A stretch of 13,758 nt of DNA from contig NZ_ATZJ01000060.1 in the NCBI RefSeq assembly GCF_000428145.1, positions 1 to 13,758 of the forward strand, given 5' to 3'. This DNA comes from Chitinilyticum litopenaei DSM 21440. Lineage in GTDB: Bacteria > Pseudomonadota > Gammaproteobacteria > Burkholderiales > Chitinibacteraceae. The notes beneath the pieces were generated by a model. That model was not told the DNA's origin. It searched no databases and worked only from the letters and a program-made list of their open reading frames with translations. Position numbers and translations under genes: made by a program. Positions 1-7,940 of the stretch are shown in pieces. The first letter of the stretch is position 1; each line of letters starts with the position of its first letter.

Positions 1-153
1 CGGCGCTACGCGACCCGGTCGGCAGCCAAGGCAGATCTCTTTGATTACATCGAGGTGTTTTACAATCGCAAGCGCCGGCATTCGTCGCTGAATTACGAAT
101 CACCGGCAACCCATTACGCAGCCTGGCTGGAGCGAGAAAAGCTGGCCGCATAA
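1..153 (+). CDS. IS3-family transposase OrfB, C-terminal fragment
   Basis: Fifty codons open from the window edge and ending in TAA. The residues FYNRKRRHSSLNYESPATHY match the conserved tail of the rve (DDE integrase-like) domain of IS3-family OrfB proteins, where a YN..R.H..L.Y.SP signature follows the last catalytic glutamate. The DDE residues themselves are upstream of the window. OrfB is normally made as an OrfAB fusion by -1 frameshifting and catalyses excision and integration of the element. The tail looks intact here, so the element may still be complete. Confidence 0.85.
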   Translation, partial: RRYATRSAAKADLFDYIEVFYNRKRRHSSLNYESPATHYAAWLEREKLAA

Positions 154-190
154 CCGCTACCTTGGTAGCCGGAAAGCGCGGGTAACCTCA
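1..190 (+). mobile_element. Right end of an IS3-family insertion sequence
   Basis: Only the right end is in the window: the last 50 codons of the transposase, about 37 bp of non-coding tail and the probable terminus. Read inward from base 190 the end is TGAGGTTACCCGCG, which has the TGA...TTACCC look of IS3-group termini; this is from memory of IS3 and was not aligned. From base 191 the reading frame of the neighbouring hsdS is open and codes a normal HsdS segment, which supports 190/191 as the junction. The left inverted repeat and target duplication lie outside the window. Confidence 0.7.
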
Positions 191-1150
191 TTACTCCCTT
201 CTGGGACTTTGCTTTTGGCGCTGTATGGACAAGGCAAAACACGAGGTAAGGTTGCAATTCTTGGTTTTGAGGCATCGACAAATCAAGCGTGCGCATCCAT
301 TATTCTAAACAATAAAATTAATCGTGAGTATATATTTCATTTCCTATCAAGTCAATACGAAAAAATTAGAAATGCAAGTAATTCAGGTGGGCAAGAGAAT
401 CTGAGTGGGCAAATAATAAAGAACATCCAAGTCCCTTTGCCTCCTGAAACAGAACAAAAGGAAATCGCCTCAGTCCTTTCCAACGTCGATGCCTTGCTCA
501 CCCAACTCGACGCGCTGATTGCCAAAAAACGCGACCTCAAACAAGCCGCCATGCAGCAACTCCTCACCGGCCAAACCCGCCTGCCAGGATTTGACGGGGA
601 GTGGGAAGTAGCAGAGCTAGGAGAGCTAGAGCGGAAAGGACTCTTGCGTCTCTTTCGTGGGAATGTAATTTCCAAAAAAGATATTGAAAATTCGCCAGGC
701 GAGTACCCAATTTACTCGTCATCTGTCAAACAAGGTGGCTTGTTTGGCTGTTACGGAAAATTCATGTTTGAAGAGGAATTGATTACATGGTCGGTTGATG
801 GTGGTGGCGACTTTTTTTATCGACATCCGCATAGATTTTCTGTAACAAATGTTTGTGGATTCATTAGAGTTTTTTCTGCGCAAATTAACTGTAGATTTTT
901 AGCGTTTCAACTTGATTTTCTCCATGGAAACATGCGATTTGATTACACATCCAAAGCACACCCAAGCATCATCCGGAAAGCCTATAAACTGATCTTGCCT
1001 TCACGTGACGAGCAAAATGCGATCTCAACAATCCTCACTGAGATGGACGCCGAAATCACCACTCTCGAAGCCCGTCGCGACAAAACCCGCTTTCTCAAGC
1101 TGGGCATGATGCAAGAGCTTCTTACGGGGAAAACGAGGTTAGTGAGATGA
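191..1150 (+). CDS. hsdS: Type I restriction-modification specificity subunit HsdS, 5'-truncated by an IS
   Basis: HsdS gives type I methylase and restriction complexes their DNA target through two target-recognition domains (TRDs) separated by conserved helices. What remains, numbered from a TTG at 209, is the end of TRD1 (ALYGQGKTRGKVAIL, residues 4-18), the central conserved helix region (about 76-130, with LLTGQTRLPGF), a complete TRD2 (about 131-262) and the distal conserved helix (263-313, with ELLTGKTRL). Full-length proteins are usually 400-450 residues, so 100-130 residues are missing. The frame is open from the IS junction at 191, but no native start remains; TTG 209 is the first candidate and has no clear ribosome site. 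TRD2 is AT-rich and the helices are GC-rich, as usual for exchanged TRDs. The stop overlaps the kwaA start (ATGA). It may be dead, or may give a half-subunit if transcribed from the IS. Confidence 0.88.
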   Translation, partial: LLPSGTLLLALYGQGKTRGKVAILGFEASTNQACASIILNNKINREYIFHFLSSQYEKIRNASNSGGQENLSGQIIKNIQVPLPPETEQKEIASVLSNVDALLTQLDALIAKKRDLKQAAMQQLLTGQTRLPGFDGEWEVAELGELERKGLLRLFRGNVISKKDIENSPGEYPIYSSSVKQGGLFGCYGKFMFEEELITWSVDGGGDFFYRHPHRFSVTNVCGFIRVFSAQINCRFLAFQLDFLHGNMRFDYTSKAHPSIIRKAYKLILPSRDEQNAISTILTEMDAEITTLEARRDKTRFLKLGMMQELLTGKTRLVR

Positions 1151-1659
1151 GAAACTGGCTAAGAACATTGCTATTTATTACTGCGTTTTCACCTGCACTA
1201 TTAAGCATTGCCTGGGTTAAATATGATGCACATAGTTTAACCTCTGAAGTCATTACACTGGCGATCGTTGGGGTGATTGGGTCGGCATTGCCATTTCTTG
1301 TATTGAGGCTTGTTGAGAGACAAGGCGAGTTTTTTACTGTTGACATCAAGAAAGTCGAGCAGAATGACTTTATGCTTCTTGCTTTTGTTGGTAGTTATAT
1401 TCTGCCGTTTTTATTGAGGGCGGCTGACTTGTCGGTCGGCTCGATTTCGTCTGTTCTTATTGTTTTGTTTGTGATTTTGTGGCTGATTAATTCATTGCCT
1501 GCTCATCCATTGTTAAGGATGTTGAGGTTTCGTTTTTACAAGGTTGAGTCGTCTTCGGGTGTTGTTTATACGTTGATCTCTCGTAGGGAAATTCTAGAAC
1601 CGAAGCAGATAAAATCTGTCAAGAAAATATCAGGAGCAATGCTCATGGAGGTTTATTAA
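1147..1659 (+). CDS. kwaA: KwaA, membrane component of the Kiwa anti-phage system
   Basis: A 170-residue membrane protein with four predicted transmembrane segments at about 7-24, 34-54, 75-91 and 99-116, then a basic soluble tail. The stretch around residues 70-90 (EQNDFMLLAFVGSYILPFL) and the tail (HPLLRMLRFRFYKVES, then LISRREIL) match the pattern I know for KwaA. KwaA is reported to sit in the inner membrane, sense phage attachment or injection and work with KwaB. Its start overlaps the hsdS stop by four bases, implying translational coupling, and kwaB follows directly. The gene is clearly more AT-rich than hsdR, suggesting separate acquisition. The identity rests on the membrane topology, the recalled motif and the partner gene; no database search was possible. 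Confidence 0.8.
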   Translation: MRNWLRTLLFITAFSPALLSIAWVKYDAHSLTSEVITLAIVGVIGSALPFLVLRLVERQGEFFTVDIKKVEQNDFMLLAFVGSYILPFLLRAADLSVGSISSVLIVLFVILWLINSLPAHPLLRMLRFRFYKVESSSGVVYTLISRREILEPKQIKSVKKISGAMLMEVY

Positions 1660-2535
1660 ATGCTTAACCTTTTTGCCCTAACTGATGACCCTGCAAATCG
1701 AAAGCTTCGCTTTTCTCTTTCTCAAGACGTCCAGCAAGACCTAACGACGCTCCTCAAGTCTCAAGAGGCTGAGTTTAGTGCAAACATTCAAGATGAGATT
1801 GCTTTTGATGGCAAGTACAAGCCGGATTTTGGTGAAGTTCTTACGATTAATGATTTTGACGATATCGATGACTTGGCCAGTGCAATTGATGCTCCACTAA
1901 ATATCCCTGAGGTAAATCCAAGCCCAGAGCTTTTTGGATCAATTAAAGCACTTTTCTCAGGCTACAGGATGGATGATGGAAATATCAAAGTTATAATTCA
2001 GTACTTTGATAGAAGGCGTGTGATATCAACCAATGGCCTGTCAATTTTCCATTCCAACAATGTCTATAAGAAAATTGAAGGGATTGGATTGACAATAGAC
2101 TCCAAGCTTGCGGGTGTGCTTGTTGGGTCTAAACTTAGCTTTCACAGCTTTCATTTTATAAAGCAAATTTTCGACTTGAGCACTTACTATAAAGAAGCAA
2201 CTGATGTTGATATTCAACAGTTTTCAACTTTGGAAAGCATATCGGTATCGAACGCCGAGCGACTGGCTGAAAATTCAGATGCCTGGGTGCGCCGAAAACT
2301 ATGGCTCATATCGCAAAGCGGGATTCTTGAGAACGTCCCAATGAAAGAGATTCGGGCGGTTGCTGCTGAGTTTGGAATTCCACTCGACATTCTTAATGAT
2401 AATGGAACTGAGAAAATTATTATTCCAGAGGGCAAGAAGGAGCTAAAGGAATTGCTGCGTTTTTTGGATGAGGACTACTACAAGTCGCCGTTATTGCAAA
2501 ATACGTATATAACCAATTCAAAAAGACCCGCCTGA
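1660..2535 (+). CDS. kwaB: KwaB, DUF4868-type effector of the Kiwa system
   Basis: A 291-residue soluble protein that starts on the base after the kwaA stop, with GGAGG at 1647-1651 as ribosome site. The DUF4868/KwaB pattern is seen as a beta-rich middle (YFDRRRVISTNGLSIFHS at about 115-132), a segment ending HFIKQIFDLSTYY at 165-177, a WVRRKL element at 209-214 and the C-terminal LRFLDEDYYKSPL at 266-278. In published Kiwa work KwaB binds phage DNA, forms a membrane supercomplex with KwaA and acts with RecBCD against phage late transcription and replication. The gene is AT-rich like kwaA. With a correct partner, normal length and no frameshift, the pair looks functional. Confidence 0.83.
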   Translation: MLNLFALTDDPANRKLRFSLSQDVQQDLTTLLKSQEAEFSANIQDEIAFDGKYKPDFGEVLTINDFDDIDDLASAIDAPLNIPEVNPSPELFGSIKALFSGYRMDDGNIKVIIQYFDRRRVISTNGLSIFHSNNVYKKIEGIGLTIDSKLAGVLVGSKLSFHSFHFIKQIFDLSTYYKEATDVDIQQFSTLESISVSNAERLAENSDAWVRRKLWLISQSGILENVPMKEIRAVAAEFGIPLDILNDNGTEKIIIPEGKKELKELLRFLDEDYYKSPLLQNTYITNSKRPA

Positions 2536-2539
2536 TTTG

Positions 2540-3463
2540 ATGAAAAACTACTACCGCCTCATGCTCGGCAAGGGCTCCATCCACGCCGCCGACTGCTTCG
2601 CCGGCAACTTCATCGGTGCCGATTTCGACCTGCATTTCGATTTGCAGCCCCACCTTGGCGAAGACTGGCGGGTGTTCAATCACCAGTTCGTGCCGCAGTG
2701 GCAGGCGCTGAATCCAGGCAAAAGCAAGGTGGCAGCGGGTCTGGCCTGCGGGGCGCTGTGGACGGTGGCGAAGGGCATCCGCAGCGGTGATGTGCTGCTG
2801 TGCCCGGATGGCCTGGGCGCGTATCGGGTGGCCGAGGTGCTGGGCGATTATCAGTATGTGCCCGGTGGCGTGCTGCCGCACCGCCGTGCCGTGCGCTGGT
2901 TTGCCGAAATCGCCCGCAGTGACATGAGCGATGCGCTGCGCAATTCTTGCGGCTCGATTGGCACGGTCAGCACCATCAGCAAATACGCCAGCGAGCTGGA
3001 ATCGCTGCTGAGCACGCAGGCTGCGCCCACCTTGCTGAGCACCGACCCGGAGGTGGAAGACCCGGCAAGCTTTGCGCTGGAAAAGCATCTGGAAGAATTC
3101 CTGGTCGCCAACTGGGCGCAGACCGAGTTAGGCCAGGGGTATGACATCTACAGCGAAGACGGCGAGCTGATTGGCCAGCAATACCCCAGCGACACCGGCC
3201 CGATGGACATTCTGGCGATCAGCAAGGACAAGCAGGAGTTACTGGTGGTGGAGCTGAAAAAAGGCCGCGCCAGCGATGCCGTGGTCGGCCAGGTGCTGCG
3301 CTATATGGGCTACGTGATGAGCGAGCTGGCCGAACCCACCCAGCGCGTACGCGGCGCGATCATCGCACTGGAAGACGACCCCCGCCTGCGCCGGGCGTTG
3401 ACGGCGGTGCCGAATGTGGATTTTTATCGCTACCAGATCAGTTTCAAGCTGGTGAAAAGCTGA
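2540..3463 (+). CDS. Predicted restriction nuclease: PUA/EVE-like N-terminus and NucS-like PD-(D/E)XK C-terminus
   Basis: A 307-residue protein counted from ATG 2540; a TTG one codon earlier is also possible. The C-terminal third carries a PD-(D/E)XK core: a helix with FALEKHLEEFL (about 178-188), GPMDIL with D223, VVELKKG with E238 and K240, then QVLRYM (251-256), as in the catalytic domain of NucS/DUF91 nucleases. The N-terminal 120 residues (YYRLMLGKGS, WTVAKGIRSGDVLLCP at 74-89, LPHRRAVRW) look like a PUA/EVE-fold module of the kind that reads modified bases; that fold call is inference. It starts four bases after the kwaB stop. Base composition switches here from AT-rich to GC-rich, so it probably belongs with hsdR rather than with kwaAB. 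Similar proteins occur beside type I systems. Its target is unknown. Confidence 0.75.
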   Translation: MKNYYRLMLGKGSIHAADCFAGNFIGADFDLHFDLQPHLGEDWRVFNHQFVPQWQALNPGKSKVAAGLACGALWTVAKGIRSGDVLLCPDGLGAYRVAEVLGDYQYVPGGVLPHRRAVRWFAEIARSDMSDALRNSCGSIGTVSTISKYASELESLLSTQAAPTLLSTDPEVEDPASFALEKHLEEFLVANWAQTELGQGYDIYSEDGELIGQQYPSDTGPMDILAISKDKQELLVVELKKGRASDAVVGQVLRYMGYVMSELAEPTQRVRGAIIALEDDPRLRRALTAVPNVDFYRYQISFKLVKS

Positions 3464-3513
3464 GTAGTACAATGCAGGATCAAGGGTAAAGCCCGATTTG
3501 ACAGGAGTACGCC

Positions 3514-3759
3514 ATGACAAAACGCGTTCTGGATGAAAAAACCATGCGCACGCTGGAGGCCAGGATTCCGAAACTGGCCAGCGGCGCATTTGCCCAAGCC
3601 TATGCAAATGCACTGACCGTCAGCGGCAAGGTGCTGGTCGCACGCAAGGGGCAACTGGTGGAAACCCACGCCGATGGCAGCGAGCGGGTGATCCGCCAAC
3701 TGGCCGCTCCGACCCAGGTCACGGTTGGCACCCGGCGCGTGCGCAAGGTCAAGGCATGA
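3514..3759 (+). CDS. Probable antitoxin of a zeta-type kinase
   Basis: An 81-residue protein preceded by CAGGAG about eight bases before ATG 3514. It overlaps the next gene by four bases (ATGA), the usual antitoxin-first arrangement. It has a helical N-terminus (MRTLEARIPKLASGAFAQAY) and a short beta-like segment (KVLVARKGQLVETHADGSER) followed by a basic tail. Small proteins with a 'G..VE...DGS.+.I..L..PT.V' pattern often precede COG4185 zeta-like P-loop kinases. I infer that it neutralises the downstream kinase. It is not a classical epsilon antitoxin, and no DNA-binding motif is evident. A 50-bp gap to the preceding nuclease gene leaves room for a promoter, but I see no convincing one. Confidence 0.62.
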   Translation: MTKRVLDEKTMRTLEARIPKLASGAFAQAYANALTVSGKVLVARKGQLVETHADGSERVIRQLAAPTQVTVGTRRVRKVKA

Positions 3760-4538
3760 GCACCACCCCGCGCCTGCGCCTGTTTGCCGGGCCAAATGGC
3801 TCTGGCAAAAGCACCCTGAAGAACGTGCTCAATGAAGAATGGATCGGGGTGTATATCAACCCGGACGAGATAGAAAAAGGGCTACGGGCCAATACCCTGA
3901 TCGATTTCTCTGATTTTGGCTTGGTGGTCGATGAAGATGCTTTGCTGGATTACTTGCGCACTTCGACGCTGCTGGCCAAGGGAGGAATGCTGGAGAGCGT
4001 GAACAATCTGCGTTTCGCAGATAACCGCCTGCATTTCGAAGCGGTGGAAATCAATTCCTACTTTGCTTCGGTACTGGCCGACTTTATCCGCCAGCAGCTG
4101 CTGGCCCAAGGTATCAGCTTTACTTTCGAGAGCGTGATGTCATCACCCGATAAGGTGGAATTCTTGCGCAAAGCGCAGCAGGCTGGCTTTCGCACCTATC
4201 TGTATTTCGTGGCGACCGAAGACCCGGAAATCAATGTCGCGCGTGTCAGCCATCGCGTGGAGACCGGCGGGCATCCGGTGCCAGAAGACAAAATCCGGCA
4301 GCGCTATTACCGCTCTCTGGAACTGCTGCTGGATGCCGTCACCTACAGCAATCGCGCGTACATTTTCGACAACTCCGCCGATGACCAGGAGCATTCCTGG
4401 GGTGCCGAAGTCACCAATGGCGAGGAAATCGAGCTGAAGAGCCCGGAAATGCCAGCATGGTTCAGGAAGGCGCTTTGGGATCACTTTGAAGATGAGCCAT
4501 CCGCGACCGATGAGACACCACTTTACCCGGCTGAGTAG
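3756..4538 (+). CDS. Zeta-toxin-like P-loop kinase (COG4185 type)
   Basis: A 260-residue protein with a Walker A loop GPNGSGKST at 12-20, INPDEI at 34-39 (substrate-side aspartate D37), a central FTFESVMSS strand and helix at 122-130, and the zeta signature HRVETGGHPVPEDKIRQRY at 166-184, whose arginines contact the nucleotide. Zeta toxins phosphorylate UDP-N-acetylglucosamine and block cell-wall synthesis; COG4185 relatives are less well studied, so the substrate here is inferred. It is translationally coupled to the 81-residue gene upstream. The acidic C-terminus (EDEPSATDETPLYPAE) is unusual but the domain is complete. A housekeeping kinase role cannot be excluded. Confidence 0.8.
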   Translation: MSTTPRLRLFAGPNGSGKSTLKNVLNEEWIGVYINPDEIEKGLRANTLIDFSDFGLVVDEDALLDYLRTSTLLAKGGMLESVNNLRFADNRLHFEAVEINSYFASVLADFIRQQLLAQGISFTFESVMSSPDKVEFLRKAQQAGFRTYLYFVATEDPEINVARVSHRVETGGHPVPEDKIRQRYYRSLELLLDAVTYSNRAYIFDNSADDQEHSWGAEVTNGEEIELKSPEMPAWFRKALWDHFEDEPSATDETPLYPAE

Positions 4539-4729
4539 AAGGAGACTTCAGAGTGGCAGATCACCGAGCCAGCTTGAGATTGGCAAAGCGGGCAGATGGA
4601 TTTTTTTAGCTGCTGCTCAAGCTGCTGAATGTTTTTTCCGGTCTCGATGGCTGTTGAGCTGGCTACGGCACGAAGCAGCGCCTGGGTGCTGACAGGTTTG
4701 CGACTGGACATCGCTTTGCTTTGTGACAT
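4523..4729 (-). CDS. Small hypothetical protein, convergent with the zeta-like gene
   Basis: A 68-codon ORF on the minus strand whose 3' end overlaps the zeta-like gene by 16 bases. GGAAG lies five bases before the ATG. The first part (SRKPVSTQALLRAVASSTAI, then ETGKNIQQLEQQLKKS) reads like a real helical protein and recalls short uncharacterised proteins of accessory regions; CPLCQS gives one C-x2-C pair. It is the best coding candidate in the gap between the zeta-like gene and hsdR. The plus-strand frame over the same bases looks like non-coding translation. No function is proposed. Confidence 0.42.
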   Translation of the reverse strand: MSQSKAMSSRKPVSTQALLRAVASSTAIETGKNIQQLEQQLKKSICPLCQSQAGSVICHSEVSFYSAG

Positions 4730-4820
4730 GAAGGCTTCCGGTAGCCGTAGTTGCCAATTTTACATGACAGGCCTGCTTGTTGATGGCCACAGAAATAATC
4801 AGGTGTTAACAGGATAAAGT

Positions 4821-7800
4821 ATGTCTTCTGTCGGCCAGATCGAACGCACCACGCAAAACCGCATCGTCAAACTGTTCGTTGAGCAGCTGAAGTATCGCTA
4901 TCTCGGCAACTGGGAATATCGCGACGGCAACCGCAATATCGAGCAGGAGTTGCTGCAGGCCTGGCTGGTTAAGCGCGGTATCAGCGAGCCTTTGGCCAAG
5001 CGGGCGATTGCCGAGTTTGGCAAGGTGGCCAACAATGCCCAGCTCTCTTCGTATGACCGCAACAAGGCGGTGTACGAGTTGCTGCGCTATGGCGTGAAGG
5101 TGAAGGATGATGAGACCGACACAATCCCGACCGTGTGGCTGATTGACTGGAAGACGCCTGAAGCCAACGACTTTGCGATTGCCGAGGAAGTCACCGTCAA
5201 GGGCGCTGATGCCAAGGCGAGTACAAAGCGGCCGGACATCGTGCTGTACATCAACGGCATCGCGCTGGGCGTGCTGGAGCTGAAGCGCTCGTCGGTTTCG
5301 GTGAGCGAAGGTATCCGGCAGAATCTGGATAACCAGCGCAAGGAATTCATCCAGCCCTTCTTTGCCACTATGCAGTTGGTGATGGCGGGTAACGACACCC
5401 AGGGGTTGCGCTACGGCACCATCGAGACCAAAGAAAAGTACTATCTGGAATGGAAGGAAGCGGGCGAAGACAGCAACTTGCTCGACCGGCATGTGAAGCA
5501 GGTCTGCCGCAAGGCACGTCTGCTGGAGCTGATTCACGATTTCGTGGTGTTCGATGCCGGTGTGAAAAAACTCTGCCGGCAGAACCAGTATTTCGGTGTG
5601 CGTGAGGCACAGGATTTTCTGCGCCGCCGTCAGGGCGGCATCATCTGGCACACCCAGGGCAGCGGCAAGAGCCTCACCATGGTCTGGCTGACCAAGTGGA
5701 TACGTGAAAACATCGATAACGCCCGTGTGCTGATCATTACCGACCGCACCGAGCTGGATGAACAGATCGAAAAGGTTTTCAAGGGAGTGAACGAGGACAT
5801 CAGCCGGGCCGGTAGCGGCGCGGAGCTGATTGCACTGCTGAATGCCACCCAGCCCTGGCTGCTGTGCTCGCTGATTCACAAATTTGGTGGCAAGGAAGAT
5901 GGTGAGGATGTCGGCGACATTGCCGCCTACATCGAGGAAGTAAAGCGCAGCCTGCCCGCCGATTTCGCGCCCAAGGGCGATCTGTATGTGTTCGTGGATG
6001 AATGCCACCGCACGCAGTCGGGCGAGCTGCATAAGGCAATGAAATCAATCCTGCCCAATGCGCTGTTCATCGGTTTCACCGGCACTCCGCTGCTGAAAAG
6101 CGACAAGCAGAAGAGCATTGAAGTATTCGGCCCCTATATCCACACCTACAAATTCAACGAAGCTGTCGCCGATGGCGTGGTTCTCGATTTGCGCTATGAA
6201 GCCCGCGACATCGACCAGAACATCAGCTCTCAGAGCAAAATCGACCAGTGGTTTTCTGCGAAAACCAAGGGGCTGAATGATCTGGCTCGGGCGCAGCTGA
6301 AAGCGCGCTGGGGAACGATGCAGAAAGTGTTGTCCAGCCAGAGCCGGCTGGAAAAAATCGTCAGCGATATTCTGCTCGACATGGAAATGCGGGATCGGCT
6401 GGCCAGTGGGCGCGGCAATGCCATGCTGGTGACCAGCAGCATCTTCGAAGCTTGCAAATGCTACGAGCTGTTCTGCAAGGCCGGTATGGCCGAGCAGTGC
6501 GCTATCGTGACCAGCTACAAGCCGTCACCTGCCGATTTGAAAGGGCAGACGACCGGCGAGGGGTTGACCGAAAAACTGCGCCAGTACGAGATTTATCAGC
6601 AGATGCTGGCGGGTCGCGATCCCGAGCAATTCGAAAAGGATGTGAAGAAGAAATTCATCGATGAGCCCGGCCAGATGCGCCTGCTGATCGTGGTGGACAA
6701 GCTGCTGACGGGCTTTGATGCTCCTTCGGCTACCTACCTCTACATCGACAAGAAAATGCGCGACCACGGCCTGTTCCAGGCCATCTGCCGCGTGAACCGG
6801 CTTGATGGTGAGGACAAGCAGTATGGCTACATCATCGACTACCAGGATTTGTTCAAGCAGCTGGAAAACTCGATCAGCGACTACACCAGTGGCGCACTGG
6901 ACGGTTACGACCAGGCCGATGTGCAGGGCTTGCTGAGCAATCGGCTGGAACAGGCCGGCAACGATCTGGAAGACGCGCGGGAAGCCATTAAGGCGTTGTG
7001 CGAGCCGGTGGAGCCGCCCAAGGATGCTCCGGCGTATCAGCGCTTTTTCTGTGGCGATGGTTCGGCGGAAGCACTCAAGCTCAATGAGGGCAAGCGCCTG
7101 TCGCTATATACGCAGACCTCCAAGCTGGTGCGTGCGTTTGCCAATATCGCCAGCGAGCTCGAAGAGGCCGGTTACAGCCCCCAGGAAATTGCGACCATCC
7201 GGGCGGAAGTCGAACATTTCGAACAGCTGCGCGGCGAAATCAAGATTTTCAGTGGCGACTACATCGATCTGAAGGTGTACGAACCCGCCATGCGCCACCT
7301 GATCGACAGCTATATCCGGGCGGAAGAAAGCGTGCAGATTTCGGCCTTTGACGATATGTCGCTCATCCAGCTGATTGTCGAGCGCGGAGCCGATGCCGTG
7401 AATGCCTTGCCCAAAGGCATTCGCCGCAGTGAAGAAAGCATGGCCGAGGCCATTGAAAACAACGTCCGCAAGCTGATCATCGATGAGTCACCGATCAACC
7501 CGAAGTACTACGAAACCATGTCGGCACTGCTGGATGCGCTGATCGAGCAGCGCCGCAACGGGGCGATCAAGTATCAGGAATATCTGGCAAAAGTCGTCGA
7601 GCTGACCAAGCAGGCCAAGAATCCCCTAGGGACAAAAAACTATCCAGACGGCGTTACCACGCCTGCACAAAAAGCGTTGTACGACAATCTGGACGGCAAT
7701 GCGGAGCTGGCGCTGCGGCTGCACAAGGTCATCATGGCCAGCAAGCAGGATGGCTGGCGCGAAAGCAGTATCAAGCAAAAAAAAATCCGCATCGCCATCG

Positions 7801-7940
7801 ACCTGGCTCTGGAAGCCTGGTCGCTGGAGAATGGTGGCCTGGTGACCAGGGTTGCCGAACCTGAAGTGCAGGCTGATGAGCAGCGGGCAGAGCTGGTAGA
7901 ACGACTGCTTGAACTAGCCAAGCATCAACATGAGTTCTGA
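4821..7940 (+). CDS. hsdR: Type I restriction endonuclease subunit HsdR
   Basis: A 1039-residue motor/nuclease subunit, almost the length of EcoR124I HsdR (1038). The N-terminal nuclease domain has IEQELLQAWL (40-49), RPDIVL with D139 and LELKR with E153 and K155, then QNLDNQ (167-172), together a PD-(D/E)XK/QxxxF set. The SF2 translocase has Walker A HTQGSGKSL (277-285), motif Ia IITDRTELDEQ (305-315), DECH (393-396), GFTGTP (418-423) and the motif VI segment ICRVNRL. A helical C-terminal domain for binding the methylase follows. With HsdM2S it pulls in unmethylated DNA by ATP hydrolysis and cuts where motors collide. AGGA lies seven bases before the start. All catalytic motifs are intact, although its S partner is truncated. 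It overlaps the downstream peptidase gene by 11 bases. Confidence 0.95.
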   Translation: MSSVGQIERTTQNRIVKLFVEQLKYRYLGNWEYRDGNRNIEQELLQAWLVKRGISEPLAKRAIAEFGKVANNAQLSSYDRNKAVYELLRYGVKVKDDETDTIPTVWLIDWKTPEANDFAIAEEVTVKGADAKASTKRPDIVLYINGIALGVLELKRSSVSVSEGIRQNLDNQRKEFIQPFFATMQLVMAGNDTQGLRYGTIETKEKYYLEWKEAGEDSNLLDRHVKQVCRKARLLELIHDFVVFDAGVKKLCRQNQYFGVREAQDFLRRRQGGIIWHTQGSGKSLTMVWLTKWIRENIDNARVLIITDRTELDEQIEKVFKGVNEDISRAGSGAELIALLNATQPWLLCSLIHKFGGKEDGEDVGDIAAYIEEVKRSLPADFAPKGDLYVFVDECHRTQSGELHKAMKSILPNALFIGFTGTPLLKSDKQKSIEVFGPYIHTYKFNEAVADGVVLDLRYEARDIDQNISSQSKIDQWFSAKTKGLNDLARAQLKARWGTMQKVLSSQSRLEKIVSDILLDMEMRDRLASGRGNAMLVTSSIFEACKCYELFCKAGMAEQCAIVTSYKPSPADLKGQTTGEGLTEKLRQYEIYQQMLAGRDPEQFEKDVKKKFIDEPGQMRLLIVVDKLLTGFDAPSATYLYIDKKMRDHGLFQAICRVNRLDGEDKQYGYIIDYQDLFKQLENSISDYTSGALDGYDQADVQGLLSNRLEQAGNDLEDAREAIKALCEPVEPPKDAPAYQRFFCGDGSAEALKLNEGKRLSLYTQTSKLVRAFANIASELEEAGYSPQEIATIRAEVEHFEQLRGEIKIFSGDYIDLKVYEPAMRHLIDSYIRAEESVQISAFDDMSLIQLIVERGADAVNALPKGIRRSEESMAEAIENNVRKLIIDESPINPKYYETMSALLDALIEQRRNGAIKYQEYLAKVVELTKQAKNPLGTKNYPDGVTTPAQKALYDNLDGNAELALRLHKVIMASKQDGWRESSIKQKKIRIAIDLALEAWSLENGGLVTRVAEPEVQADEQRAELVERLLELAKHQHEF

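Noticed and set aside
2420..3088. A 222-codon minus-strand frame opposite the NucS-like gene.
   Set aside because: Antisense shadow of a gene with clear catalytic motifs; composition (His, Arg, Gln, Ala) is typical of such shadows.
4806..6032. A 408-codon open frame on the minus strand opposite hsdR.
   Set aside because: It is the mirror of a GC-rich, motif-complete HsdR gene; the His/Leu/Gln/Ala-rich translation has no ribosome site or domain.
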